DNA of 64,000 nucleotides. Origin: Massilia timonae CCUG 45783. GTDB taxonomy: Bacteria > Pseudomonadota > Gammaproteobacteria > Burkholderiales > Burkholderiaceae_D. Under the pieces are notes generated by a model, which saw only the letters and a list, made by a program, of their open reading frames with translations, did not search any database and was not told the DNA's origin. The DNA lies in contig NZ_JH992924.1 in assembly GCF_000315425.1 (NCBI RefSeq), positions 1,008,971-1,072,970 on the forward strand, read 5' to 3'. Below, in pieces: positions 36,021 through 44,972 of the stretch; the first letter of the stretch is position 1; each line of letters begins with the position of its first letter. The position numbers were made by a program, and so were the translations under genes.

Positions 36021-38636
36021 ATGGATGGATTTTCGAACCTGCAATTAGCTGACGTTGCGCAGCCCCGTGGCTACGATGCGGACCCGGCGCAGCTGGCGGA
36101 CCTGGCCGCCTTGCGGCGCATGGTGCGCGAGCAGCGCGCCGTGTTCGAGAACGCGCCGGTCGGCATCGCCGTCACCCAGCCCGACCAGATCCGCTCCTTC
36201 AACCCGCGCGCGGGCGAGATGTTCGGCTTCGCGCCGGAAGAAGTCGGCCGGATTTCGCCGATGGACGTGTGCATCTCGCCCGACGATTACCAGGACCTGA
36301 TCCGCGAAGCGTTCGCGGTGCTGGCCCGGGGCGGCCTGTTCGAGAGAACCGAGCAGCAGTTCCGGCGCCGCGACGGCAGCACCTTCTGGGCGCGGCTGCG
36401 CGGCTGCGCCGTCGAACCGGGCAACCGCGGCGCCGGCACCATCTGGATCGTCGAGGACGTGACCGAGGCGCGCCAGGCGACGGGCGAGGTGCAGGCGATC
36501 ATGACCAACGCCTCGATCGGCATCATGTTCACCCGCAACCGCGTGATCCGGCGCGCCAATCCCGCCTTCTGCCAGATGTTCGGCTACGGCGAGGGCGAGC
36601 CGATCGGGGTGTCCACGCGCGTGATCTACCCGGACGAAGCCGCCTATCGCCAGCTCGGCGCCGAGGCCTATCCGCAGCTGGCCCAGGGCCGGCCGTTCAC
36701 CACCTCGCGCACCCTGGTGCGCAAGGACGGCACGCCGGCCTGGGTCCAGATGATCGGCTACCAGGTCAACGCGAAAGACCCCGACAAGGGCACGATCTGG
36801 ATGCTCGAGGACCGCACCCGCGAGCGCAGCGACGAGCAATCGCTGCGCGAGGCGCTGATGGAAAACCGCGCCATCCTCGACAACGCGGTGCTGGGCATCG
36901 CCGTGGTCGAGGCGGGGCGCACCCTGCACTGCAACCGCAAGATGGAAGAGCTGTTCGGCGCGCCGCCGGGCGGCATGGACGGCATCGCGGTGCGCGCGCT
37001 GTATCCCGACCACGCCAGCTGGAAGGAGGCGCGCGAGCTGTCAGGACGCCAGTTCGCCCAGGGCCAGGCCCACATGGCCGAGCACGAGATGGTGCGGCGC
37101 GACGGCAGCCGCTTCTGGGCGCGCCTGTCGGGCCGCCTGTTCGACCTGGCGCAGGCGGGCGGCAGGAGCGTATGGCTGGTGGACGACGTCACCGCCCAGC
37201 GCGAGGCGGCCGACGCCATCCTGCGCGCGCGCGACGAACTCGAGGTGCGGGTGGCCGAGCGCACCGCCGAACTGGCCGGCGCCAACGCCCTGCTGCAGGA
37301 AGAGATCAACGAGCGGCGCCAGGCCGAGGCGCGCGTGCACCACATGGCCTACCACGACAGCCTGACCGGGCTGCCCAACCGGGCCATGCTGTCCGAGCGG
37401 CTCGAGGCGGCGATGCGCGCCGTGGCCGCAGGCGACGCGCCGCACGCGGGCGCGAAGCTCGCCCTGATGTTCATCGACCTCGACCGCTTCAAGAACATCA
37501 ACGACACCCTTGGCCACATGGTCGGCGACCAGCTGCTGCGCGACGTCGCCCTGCGCCTGGTGACGGCGGTGCGGCCCAGCGACCTGGTGGCGCGTCTCGG
37601 CGGCGACGAGTTCGTGGTGCTGATGCCGGGGATCGCCGGCGGCGGCGATGCCGCCGAGGTGGCCGGGCGGATCATCGCCGCGCTGTCGATGGCTTGCCAG
37701 ATCGACGGCCACTGCCTGCACATCTCGCCCTCGATCGGGATCTGCCTGTATCCGGACGACGGCGTCGACGTCGAGACCCTGATGCGCCACGCCGACGCCG
37801 CGATGTACCAGGCCAAGGCGGCCGGCCGCAACAATTACCAGTTCTTCACCGAACGCATGAACCTGGCGGCGGCGCGCCATTTCGAGCTCGAATCGAGCTT
37901 GCGCGGCGCGCTGGCGCGCGAGGAGTTCGCGCTGTATTTCCAGCCGATCATGTGCACCGAAACGCGCCGTCCGAGCGCGCTGGAAGTGCTGCTGCGCTGG
38001 CGCCGCGGCGGCGCGCTGGTGGGGCCGGACGAGTTCATCCCGATCCTGGAGGAGAGCGGCATGATCATGGAAGTCGGCGAGTGGGTGATCCGCAGCGCCT
38101 GCGCCCAGGCCGTGCAATGGCAGCGCGAGGGGCTGGACGTGGTGCCGCTGGCGATCAACCTGTCGGCGCGCCAGTTCATGCACCAGGGCCTGGTCGACTC
38201 GATCCGCGCCATCGTCGCCGACACCGGGATCGCGCCGGGCCTGGTGGAATTCGAGATCACCGAGACCGCGCTGATGCAGCACGGCGGCCAGACGCTGGAG
38301 ATCCTGCGCCAGATCAACGCGATGGGGATGCGCCTGTCGATCGACGATTTCGGCACCGGGTATTCGAGCCTGGCCTACCTGAAGCGCTTCCCGGTACGCA
38401 AGATCAAGATCGACCGCGCCTTCGTGCGCGAGCTGGAGGCCAGCACCGAGGACCGCGCCATCGTGGCGGCGGTGATGGCGCTGGCGGGCAGCCTGCAATT
38501 GTCGGTGGTGGCCGAAGGGGTGGAGACCGAAGGGCAGTATGCCTTGCTGCGCTCCTTCGGCTGCCAGTATGCGCAGGGCTATCTGTTTGCGCGGCCGTTG
38601 CCGGCGGAGCAGGTGGCCAGGTTGCTGGCGGGGTGA
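36021..38636 (+). CDS. PAS-PAS-PAS-GGDEF-EAL cyclic-di-GMP signalling protein
   Basis: An 871-residue soluble protein with no membrane segment. Three PAS domains (about 30-150, 155-270, 285-400), a coiled-coil (about 400-440), a GGDEF domain with an intact GGDEF at 526-530 and an RPSD inhibitory site five residues before it, and an EAL domain whose signature reads EVLLRW (654 on) with DDFGTGYSSLAYLKRFPVRK and EGVETEGQ. Both diguanylate cyclase and phosphodiesterase activities look possible. EVL is a tolerated variant of EAL. The stimulus sensed by the PAS domains is unknown. The gene stands alone after the prp operon. Confidence 0.94.
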   Translation: MDGFSNLQLADVAQPRGYDADPAQLADLAALRRMVREQRAVFENAPVGIAVTQPDQIRSFNPRAGEMFGFAPEEVGRISPMDVCISPDDYQDLIREAFAVLARGGLFERTEQQFRRRDGSTFWARLRGCAVEPGNRGAGTIWIVEDVTEARQATGEVQAIMTNASIGIMFTRNRVIRRANPAFCQMFGYGEGEPIGVSTRVIYPDEAAYRQLGAEAYPQLAQGRPFTTSRTLVRKDGTPAWVQMIGYQVNAKDPDKGTIWMLEDRTRERSDEQSLREALMENRAILDNAVLGIAVVEAGRTLHCNRKMEELFGAPPGGMDGIAVRALYPDHASWKEARELSGRQFAQGQAHMAEHEMVRRDGSRFWARLSGRLFDLAQAGGRSVWLVDDVTAQREAADAILRARDELEVRVAERTAELAGANALLQEEINERRQAEARVHHMAYHDSLTGLPNRAMLSERLEAAMRAVAAGDAPHAGAKLALMFIDLDRFKNINDTLGHMVGDQLLRDVALRLVTAVRPSDLVARLGGDEFVVLMPGIAGGGDAAEVAGRIIAALSMACQIDGHCLHISPSIGICLYPDDGVDVETLMRHADAAMYQAKAAGRNNYQFFTERMNLAAARHFELESSLRGALAREEFALYFQPIMCTETRRPSALEVLLRWRRGGALVGPDEFIPILEESGMIMEVGEWVIRSACAQAVQWQREGLDVVPLAINLSARQFMHQGLVDSIRAIVADTGIAPGLVEFEITETALMQHGGQTLEILRQINAMGMRLSIDDFGTGYSSLAYLKRFPVRKIKIDRAFVRELEASTEDRAIVAAVMALAGSLQLSVVAEGVETEGQYALLRSFGCQYAQGYLFARPLPAEQVARLLAG

Positions 38637-38659
38637 TTCCAGCGCACGCCGGGCGCGTC

Positions 38660-38674
38660 GGCGGGGAGCCCGCC
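38660..38674. other. Hairpin between convergent genes
   Basis: GGCGGG (38660-38665) pairs with CCCGCC (38669-38674) around GAG. There is no T run, so it is at best a weak or factor-aided terminator between the GGDEF-EAL gene and xthA. Confidence 0.35.
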
Positions 38675-38701
38675 AACCCTGCGCGCTACCGGGATAGGCA
38701 T

Positions 38702-39469
38702 TTAATCCGTGAGTGTCGCCACCACCGGCGCGTGATCCGACGGCTGCTCCCACTTGCGCGTCTCGCGGTCGATATGGCAGGCAGTGCAGCGCTCGGCCAG
38801 CGCCTTCGACAGCAGGATGTGATCGATGCGCAGGCCGCGGTTGCGGCGGAACGCCATCTGGCGGTAGTCCCACCAGCTGTATTGCTTCTCGGGCTGTTCG
38901 AACAGGCGGAATGCGTCCGACAGGCCTAGGGCCATCAGTTCCTGCAGCGCGGCGCGCTCGGGCAGCGAGAAGTGGATGCGGCCTTCCCATTCGGCCGGGT
39001 CGTGCACGTCGCGCGCTTCGGGCGCGATATTGTAGTCGCCCAGGATCGCGAACTGCTCGTGCGCCGCCATTTCGGCCGCCACCCAGGTGCGCAGCGCGTC
39101 CAGCCAGGCCAGCTTGTACGCATATTTGTCGGAACCGACTTCCTGCCCGTTAGGCACGTAAGCGCAAATGAAGCGCACGCCCCGGATCGTGGCCGCCAGC
39201 AGGCGCTGCTGGGCGTCTTCATAATGCGGGTTGTTCCTGACCACATCCTCGATCGGGTGCCTGGACAGGATGGCCACGCCGTTATAGGTCTTCTGCCCGG
39301 AAAACGCGACCTGGTAGCCGGCGGCGTTCAGTTCGGCCAGGGGGAATTTGTCATCCGTGAGCTTGGTCTCCTGGATGCAGAGCACGTCGACCGGATTGGC
39401 CTGAAGCCATTGCAGAAGATGCGAGAGTCGGACTTTCAGGGAGTTAACATTCCAGGTAACTATTTTCAT
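38702..39469 (-). CDS. xthA: Exodeoxyribonuclease III
   Basis: A 255-residue exonuclease/endonuclease/phosphatase-fold enzyme. The start at 39469 gives MKIVTWNVNSLKVRLSHLL, the family N-terminus. Catalytic residues are seen in CIQETKL (Glu34), VPNGQ, LGDYNIAPEARD, and the C-terminal SDHAPV. It repairs abasic sites and 3' blocked ends in DNA. The gene is convergent with the GGDEF-EAL gene and preceded by a long AT-richer spacer. Confidence 0.94.
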   Translation of the reverse strand: MKIVTWNVNSLKVRLSHLLQWLQANPVDVLCIQETKLTDDKFPLAELNAAGYQVAFSGQKTYNGVAILSRHPIEDVVRNNPHYEDAQQRLLAATIRGVRFICAYVPNGQEVGSDKYAYKLAWLDALRTWVAAEMAAHEQFAILGDYNIAPEARDVHDPAEWEGRIHFSLPERAALQELMALGLSDAFRLFEQPEKQYSWWDYRQMAFRRNRGLRIDHILLSKALAERCTACHIDRETRKWEQPSDHAPVVATLTD

Positions 39470-39925
39470 TGTTCTATGTGTGTCATGGTAGAGTGTTGGC
39501 TGTAACATACTGTCGTGCGGCCAAGTTGCTTGCCAACGAGCTATTATCACCGAGTTTGCGGTGTTCCATCGGGCGACCGCCCTCTCCAGGGAGAGAGATG
39601 CAGGCTGGTCCCTTGGTGAAATCGCAACAGGTGATAATAAAATTGATTAACAGATTGCCAAAGAGTATTGCTCCATTGCCGGGTCGGCGCTATAAACCAG
39701 ATCAGTGGAGTTGATGTGAACGAACTCGGCAGTGTGAGTTTGTTGCTTTTCGGTAATAATAAAATTGCGTGAGGGCAACTTCCATTGTACCATTAGCGGG
39801 TCGTGAAACAGGTTCGGTCGGACCGCACAGTTGTCCAGGGCCATCGACACGCGGTAGTGGTACTATTGTGAAATATTCGGTTTCACGAGTTAATAATCCG
39901 AACGCAGATTTGAAAAAGGACAGAA
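39470..39925. other. AT-richer spacer without a supported gene
   Basis: About 456 bases with lower GC than the surroundings. A 12-base direct repeat ATAATAAAATTG occurs at 39634-39645 and 39756-39767. There is a GTGAAA/TTTCAC hairpin at 39868-39886 just before the next gene, a CGGTC/GACCG dyad near 39816, and a GGGCG/CGCCC dyad near 39572. Short reading frames here have no ribosome binding site or recognisable product. It could hold promoters or a small RNA, but I cannot show one. Confidence 0.4.
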
Positions 39926-40273
39926 ATGCGCAGTGCATTTGAAGCGTGGGCCCAGCGTGAGGGTCATATTGTTCGCCGCCGCGAAGACAAGCCCGAGGAA
40001 TACCTCGTTTTTGAAACCCAGCGCCGTTGGGTGATCTGGCAGGCAGCGCTGGCGCATGGCGCCAAGGCCGCCGCCGATGCCCCGTCGAAGTTCGCCAAGG
40101 ATGGCGAGCAGAAGCCGGCGATCGCCCAGGACGAAGCAGCCGTGCGCAATCGCGTGCTGAACGAAGTGCTGGACGCCTTCAGCGAACTGGACGAAACCGC
40201 CGGCATGGAAGGCGTGCTCAAGGTCATCCAGGGCCTGAAGAAGAAGCAGAAGGCCGAGACCGAGAAGGCTTGA
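39926..40273 (+). CDS. Small hypothetical protein, possibly phage-like
   Basis: A 115-residue basic protein with AAAGGA 5 bases before the ATG. It begins RSAFEAWAQREGHIVRRRED and has a YLVFETQRRWVIWQAALAHG segment, a pattern (EAW ... W..WQAA) that recalls small proteins common in tailed phages. It ends in a Lys-rich tail (LKKKQKAETEKA). No domain is recognised with confidence and no other phage gene is near. A DUF1653 gene follows by 10 bases. Confidence 0.6.
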   Translation: MRSAFEAWAQREGHIVRRREDKPEEYLVFETQRRWVIWQAALAHGAKAAADAPSKFAKDGEQKPAIAQDEAAVRNRVLNEVLDAFSELDETAGMEGVLKVIQGLKKKQKAETEKA

Positions 40274-40283
40274 CCTCGTCCGC

Positions 40284-40490
40284 ATGCCGACGCGTTACCG
40301 TCATTACAAGGGTGGCATCTACGAGCTGGTGTGCGAAGCAGTGCTCGAAGCCGATCACACACCCGTGGTCGTCTATCGCGGCCAGGATGGTGTCGTGTGG
40401 GTACGGCCCCGTGACGCCTTCTTCGAGGAAGTGACGGTCGACGGCAAGATCCTGCCGCGCTTCACCCTGCTCGACGCGCCGCGCGCGTGA
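40284..40490 (+). CDS. DUF1653 domain protein
   Basis: A 68-residue protein matching the DUF1653 pattern RYRHYKGGIYELVCEAVLEA, VVVYRGQDGVVWVRPRDAFFE. Proteins of this family are widespread, soluble and of unknown function. It follows the preceding small gene by 10 bases and is likely co-transcribed with it. Confidence 0.85.
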   Translation: MPTRYRHYKGGIYELVCEAVLEADHTPVVVYRGQDGVVWVRPRDAFFEEVTVDGKILPRFTLLDAPRA

Positions 40491-40533
40491 GTAGCGGGCA
40501 GGGCTTCAGTTACGGCGCACCCCTGCCGTTAAC

Positions 40534-40547
40534 GAGGCATCTGCCTC
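40534..40547 (+). promoter_or_regulatory. Hairpin covering the possible ribosome binding site of the lipoprotein gene
   Basis: GAGGCA (40534-40539) pairs with TGCCTC (40542-40547). The GAGG is the only Shine-Dalgarno-like sequence before the lipoprotein start. The loop would be very tight unless the inner pair opens. Confidence 0.3.
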
Positions 40548-40550
40548 TCG

Positions 40551-41015
40551 ATGCTCGCCATGCCGTTTCCATTCCGCCCGTTTGCCGTCGCCGCTCTCGC
40601 CTTCCTTGCCCTGGGCGGATGCGCGACCATGTCCGATTTCCCCGTGCAGCAGCTCGAGGTGCGCGCCGTGCTCGATTACCGCGAGATCGGCGGGGTCGGT
40701 TGCATCCTCAGCAATGACGTCGGCCGCTGGTACATGATCGCGCCCGGGCGCGTGACCGTCACCCGCAGCAGCCAGCCGCTGTCGATCAGCTGCAAGAAGG
40801 GTTCGGCGGCCACCACCGCCGAAGTGGTCCAGGCCAGGCTCGACACCGGCAACCTGATGGGCAACCTGGCCATCAGCGCGGGTCTCGGGTATTTCGTCGA
40901 CCGCCATTCGGGGGCCGGGTATGGTTATCCGGCCATCCTGACCGTCGTGATGCAGCCGTCCGCGCCGCCGCCCGAGGCCGCGGGCGCGCATCCGCTCGAG
41001 ACGCGGGTATTCTGA
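40551..41015 (+). CDS. Putative lipoprotein of unknown function
   Basis: A 154-residue protein with a signal sequence and lipobox LALGGC (Cys near residue 24), so it is probably lipid-anchored. The mature part has a beta-rich block (LEVRAVLDYREIGGVGCILSN, WYMIAPGRVTVTRS) and a glycine-rich hydrophobic stretch (LMGNLAISAGLGYFV). I do not recognise a family. The start may be 40551 or the in-frame ATG at 40560. It ends before a hairpin that separates it from convergent pepA. Confidence 0.7.
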   Translation: MLAMPFPFRPFAVAALAFLALGGCATMSDFPVQQLEVRAVLDYREIGGVGCILSNDVGRWYMIAPGRVTVTRSSQPLSISCKKGSAATTAEVVQARLDTGNLMGNLAISAGLGYFVDRHSGAGYGYPAILTVVMQPSAPPPEAAGAHPLETRVF

Positions 41016-41028
41016 CCCACCAAGTACA

Positions 41029-41050
41029 ACGGCCCCGCAAGCGGGGCCGT
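41029..41050. terminator. Hairpin between the lipoprotein gene and pepA
   Basis: A perfect 10-base stem, ACGGCCCCGC (41029-41038) with GCGGGGCCGT (41041-41050), around AA. No strong T run follows on either strand, so termination may be weak. Confidence 0.6.
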
Positions 41051-41075
41051 CTTCGTTACACGCCTCAGGTGGCAA

Positions 41076-42569
41076 TTACACTCGGTTCATCAGGAACGTG
41101 GTCAGCAGCGGCACCGGACGGCCGGTCGCGCCCTTGTTCGCGCCCGATTTCCAGGCGGTGCCGGCGATGTCCAGGTGGGCCCAGGTGTACTTGCGGGTGA
41201 AGTTCTCCAGGAAGCAGGCCGCGGTGATCGAGGCCGCGCCCGGGGTGCCGATATTGGCCAGGTCGGCGAAGTTCGACTTGAGCTGGTCGTTGTAGATCTC
41301 GCCCAGCGGGAAGCGCCAGGCGACGTCGCCGGCCTGCTTGCCGGCGTCCAGCAGCTCGGTCGCGAGCGCGTCGTGGGCGGCGTCGTCGCGGGTGAACAGG
41401 CCGCTGGTGTGGTGGCCCAGGGCCACGATGCAGGCGCCGGTCAGGGTCGCGATGTCGACCACGGCGGCCGGCTTGAAGCGCTCGGCGTAGGTCAGGGCGT
41501 CGCACAGGATCAGGCGGCCTTCGGCATCGGTATTCAGGATCTCGATGGTGGTGCCGTTCATCGCGGTGACGATGTCGCCCGGCTTGCTGGCGCGGCCGGA
41601 CGGCATGTTCTCGCAGGCGGCGACGATGCCAACCACGTTGAGCTTCAGGCCCATCTCGCCGATGGCGCGGAAGGTGCCCAGCACCGAGCCGGCGCCGCAC
41701 ATATCGTATTTCATCTCGTCCATGCCTGGGCCGGGCTTGAGCGAGATGCCGCCGGTGTCGAAGGTGATGCCCTTGCCGACCAGGACCACCGGCGCGTCCT
41801 TCGCCTTGCCGCCGTTGTGCTTGAGGACGATAAACTTCGGCGCTTCGTCGCTGCCCTTGGCCACCGACAGGAAGCTGCCCATCTTGAGCGCTTCGAGCTG
41901 CTTGCGTTCCAGGACCTCGATGTCGAAGCCATAGTCGTCGGCCAGCTTGCGCGCGGTGGTGGCGAGGAAGGTCGGGGTGCACACGTTCGGCGACAGGTTG
42001 CCCAGTTCCTTCGTCAGGTTCATGCCGTTGGCGATGGCCGCGGCCTGGGTCAGGGCAGCCTTGTCCAGGCCGGCGCTTGGTGCGGCAACGACGATCTTGC
42101 GCACGCCGGCAATGGCCGGATCCTTCTTGCTCTTCTGGCCGTCGGTACGGAATTCCGCATCGCTGGCGCCGATCACCAGGGCGCGCAGCGCCCAGTTTGC
42201 GTCGCGCTCTTTCACGCTGTCGAGCGGGAATGCGATAATGGCGTCCGCCGCGCCCAGGGTGGAGAACACCTTCAGTGCGGCGGTGACGCCGGTGGCAAAG
42301 CTTTTCTCGCTGACGACTTCATCGGCGCCGAGGCCGACCAGCAGCACGCGGCTAGCTGCCACGCCGGCCACGCCGCGCAGCAGCAGGGTCGAACCCGGCT
42401 TGCCGCTGATGTCGCCCGACTTGAGCGCCGCGCTGATGTCGCCGTTCACATCGAGTGCTTTTGCCGCAGCCGACAGTTTCTTGTTTTCGTACACCGCAAC
42501 CGCGATGCAGCCGGATTTCGCAGCGGCCAGGGTGTTTTTTGTGTCGAATGCTTTTATGCTAAAGTCCAT
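41076..42569 (-). CDS. pepA: Leucyl aminopeptidase (cytosol aminopeptidase)
   Basis: A 497-residue M17 peptidase. The C-terminal catalytic domain has VLVGKGITFDTGGISLKPG with a metal-binding Lys and Asp, MKYDMCGAGSVLGTFRAI, and the family signature NTDAEGRLILCDALTYAE with metal ligands Asp and Glu. It removes N-terminal amino acids in the cytoplasm using two metal ions; E. coli PepA also binds DNA. It is divergent from lptF, with 64 bases between the starts. Confidence 0.95.
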   Translation of the reverse strand: MDFSIKAFDTKNTLAAAKSGCIAVAVYENKKLSAAAKALDVNGDISAALKSGDISGKPGSTLLLRGVAGVAASRVLLVGLGADEVVSEKSFATGVTAALKVFSTLGAADAIIAFPLDSVKERDANWALRALVIGASDAEFRTDGQKSKKDPAIAGVRKIVVAAPSAGLDKAALTQAAAIANGMNLTKELGNLSPNVCTPTFLATTARKLADDYGFDIEVLERKQLEALKMGSFLSVAKGSDEAPKFIVLKHNGGKAKDAPVVLVGKGITFDTGGISLKPGPGMDEMKYDMCGAGSVLGTFRAIGEMGLKLNVVGIVAACENMPSGRASKPGDIVTAMNGTTIEILNTDAEGRLILCDALTYAERFKPAAVVDIATLTGACIVALGHHTSGLFTRDDAAHDALATELLDAGKQAGDVAWRFPLGEIYNDQLKSNFADLANIGTPGAASITAACFLENFTRKYTWAHLDIAGTAWKSGANKGATGRPVPLLTTFLMNRV

Positions 42570-42633
42570 TTGGTTCTCCGTTTCGATGTTTGGCGGCGGA
42601 CTGCCTAATCTGCAATTATAACTACTCTATTGA

Positions 42634-43791
42634 ATGATTTTCCGACGTTCCCTGCAACGTGAACTGGCGAGCGCCGCGGGCGCCACTTTCACGGTGCTGT
42701 TTTCCATCCTCGTCACCTGGACCCTGATCGCCATCCTCGGCCGGGCCGCGGGCGGCAAGGTGGCATCCGGCGACGTGCTGGCGCTGATCGTCTTCCGCAG
42801 CGCCGAGCTCTTGCCGATCATCCTTATCCTGACGTCCTTTATCGCGGTGGTCGCGACCATCACGCGCAGCTACCGCGATTCCGAGATGGTGGTCTGGTTC
42901 GCGTCGGGGCAATCCCTTCTTGGCTGGATCCGTCCGGTGCTCACGCTCGGCCTGCCGATGGTGGCCCTGGTCGGCGCGCTGTCCTTCGTCGTCACGCCGT
43001 GGGCCAAGATGAAGAGCGCCGAATTCGTCGAGCGCTTCCAGAAGCGCGAAGACCTGCAGCGGGTGGCGCCGGGCCAGTTCCGCGAATCCAGCTCAAGCGA
43101 CCGCGTGTTCTTCGTCGAACGCAGCGCCGAGGGCTCGACCGTGGTGCAGAACGTGTTCGTCGGCGGTGTCGACGGCGACAGCCACTCGGTGGTGGTGGCC
43201 AAGCAGGGCGTGATCGAATCGGACGGCAAGGGCGGCCAGTTCCTGGTGCTCAGCAACGGGCGCCGCTACGAGGGCGTGCCGGGCCAGGCCGATTTCCAGA
43301 CCATGGAATTCGAGCGCTACAGCATGCGCGTGGCGACCCAGGCGCCGATGATCGGCGCCGACGTGCCGGTATCGGCGCTGTCCACGCCGGCGCTGCTGGT
43401 CGCGCCCAACCGCTTTACCCAGGCCGAGCTGCTGGCCCGCATCGCGGCGCCGATCACCTGCCTCGTCCTGATGCTGCTGGCGATTCCGCTTGGCTTCGTC
43501 AATCCGCGCGCGGGGTCGTCGGCCAACCTGATCGTCGCGCTGCTGATCTTCTTCACCTATAACAACCTGGTGCGCCTGTCGGAGGCCAGCGTCAAGCAGG
43601 GCAAGCTCGCCTTCGCCATGGGCTGGTGGCCATTGCACCTGACTGCGCTGCTGGTGGTGGTGGGGCTGTTCGCATGGCGCCTGAACGTGAACCACCGTTA
43701 TCATCCGCTGGTCCTGATCAGCGCCTTCAAGCGCCGCCGTCATCTGAAGAAATCGCCGGTCGCCAAGCGCGAGGAGGCGCGCGCGGAATGA
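42634..43791 (+). CDS. lptF: LPS export ABC transporter permease LptF
   Basis: A 385-residue YjgP/YjgQ-family permease beginning MIFRRSLQRELASAAGATF, with six transmembrane helices (three before and three after a periplasmic beta-jellyroll, roughly residues 130-270). It forms the inner-membrane part of the Lpt machine with LptG and LptB, which extracts LPS for transport to the outer membrane. The stop overlaps the lptG start by ATGA. Arrangement after divergent pepA is the usual one in proteobacteria. Confidence 0.95.
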   Translation: MIFRRSLQRELASAAGATFTVLFSILVTWTLIAILGRAAGGKVASGDVLALIVFRSAELLPIILILTSFIAVVATITRSYRDSEMVVWFASGQSLLGWIRPVLTLGLPMVALVGALSFVVTPWAKMKSAEFVERFQKREDLQRVAPGQFRESSSSDRVFFVERSAEGSTVVQNVFVGGVDGDSHSVVVAKQGVIESDGKGGQFLVLSNGRRYEGVPGQADFQTMEFERYSMRVATQAPMIGADVPVSALSTPALLVAPNRFTQAELLARIAAPITCLVLMLLAIPLGFVNPRAGSSANLIVALLIFFTYNNLVRLSEASVKQGKLAFAMGWWPLHLTALLVVVGLFAWRLNVNHRYHPLVLISAFKRRRHLKKSPVAKREEARAE

Positions 43792-44972
43792 AAATCCTCC
43801 AACGCTATTTCGCCGTCAATATTTTCCAGGCGGTGGCCTTCGTGCTGGCCGCCTTCCTGGCCCTGGTCGCCTTCATGGACCTGACCAGCATCCTGCCGTC
43901 GGTCGGCAAGAACGACTTCGGCATGCAGCACGCCTTGCTGTACGTGCTGCTGCTGGTGCCGGGCAATGTCTATCAGGTGATGCCGGTGGCCGCCCTGATC
44001 GGCACCATCTATACGATGGCGCAATTCGCCTCGAGCTCGGAATTCACCATCATGCGCGCCTCGTCGATGTCGACCCGCCAGGCCGCCATGATGCTGTTCA
44101 AGATCGGCGCGGTATTCGTCCTGGTCGCCTTCGTGTTCGGCGAGCTGATCACGCCGCGCACGGCGCCGATCGCCGAGCGCATGCGCCTGACCGCCAAGGG
44201 CGGTTCGGTGTCGGCCGAGTTCCGCTCGGGCATGTGGACCAAGGACAGCGTGCACGCGGACGGCGTGCGCGGCAACATCACCGGCTCGCGCTTCTTCAAT
44301 GTGCGCCGCATCGCGGCCGACGGCCAGCTCGAAGACGTGCGCCTCTACGAGTTCGACAACAATATGCGCATGCGCTCGGTGGTCACGGCGGCGCGCGGCA
44401 CCTATGGCGGCAACAATACCTGGCGCCTTTCCGACGTCACCGAGACCATGTTCGCCAATAGCCGCGAGCTGCCGGCGCCCGGATCAAAGGTCCCGGCCGG
44501 ACAGACCATCCAGAGCACCTATGGCCAGGAAACGGCCTCGGTCTCGACCCGCAAGCTCGACAGCTATGTGCTCGTTTCCGAGATCACGCCCAAGATCCTG
44601 TCGGTGTCGCGCTCCGACCCCGAACGCATGTCGGCCGCCGAACTGGCCGTGTACACGCGCCACCTGGCCGAGAACCGCCAAGAGACCGAACGATTCAAGG
44701 TCGCGTTCTGGAAGAAGGTCATCGATCCGTTCTCGATCTTCGTGCTGATGGCGCTGGCGCTGCCGTTCGCCTACCTGCACACGCGCAGCGGCGGCGTCAG
44801 CCTCAAGATCTTCATCGGCATCATGATCGGGGTGAGCTTCCTGCTCATCAATTCACTGTTCTCGCACCTGGGCGTGCTGACCATCCTGCCGGCCTTCCTG
44901 ACGGCGGTGGCGCCCAGCCTGCTGTTCCTGCTGATGGCGCTCGGGGCGCTATGGTGGGTGGAAAGGCACTGA
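43788..44972 (+). CDS. lptG: LPS export ABC transporter permease LptG
   Basis: A 394-residue paralogue of LptF starting MKILQRYFAVNIFQAVAFVL, with the same six-helix plus periplasmic-domain layout; AALIGTIYTMAQFASSSEFTIMRASS is the coupling region after the second helix. The start at 43788 overlaps the lptF stop and follows GGAGG-like sequence. It pairs with LptF. Its stop overlaps the start of the CbiX-like gene by one base, so the three are one unit. Confidence 0.95.
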   Translation: MKILQRYFAVNIFQAVAFVLAAFLALVAFMDLTSILPSVGKNDFGMQHALLYVLLLVPGNVYQVMPVAALIGTIYTMAQFASSSEFTIMRASSMSTRQAAMMLFKIGAVFVLVAFVFGELITPRTAPIAERMRLTAKGGSVSAEFRSGMWTKDSVHADGVRGNITGSRFFNVRRIAADGQLEDVRLYEFDNNMRMRSVVTAARGTYGGNNTWRLSDVTETMFANSRELPAPGSKVPAGQTIQSTYGQETASVSTRKLDSYVLVSEITPKILSVSRSDPERMSAAELAVYTRHLAENRQETERFKVAFWKKVIDPFSIFVLMALALPFAYLHTRSGGVSLKIFIGIMIGVSFLLINSLFSHLGVLTILPAFLTAVAPSLLFLLMALGALWWVERH

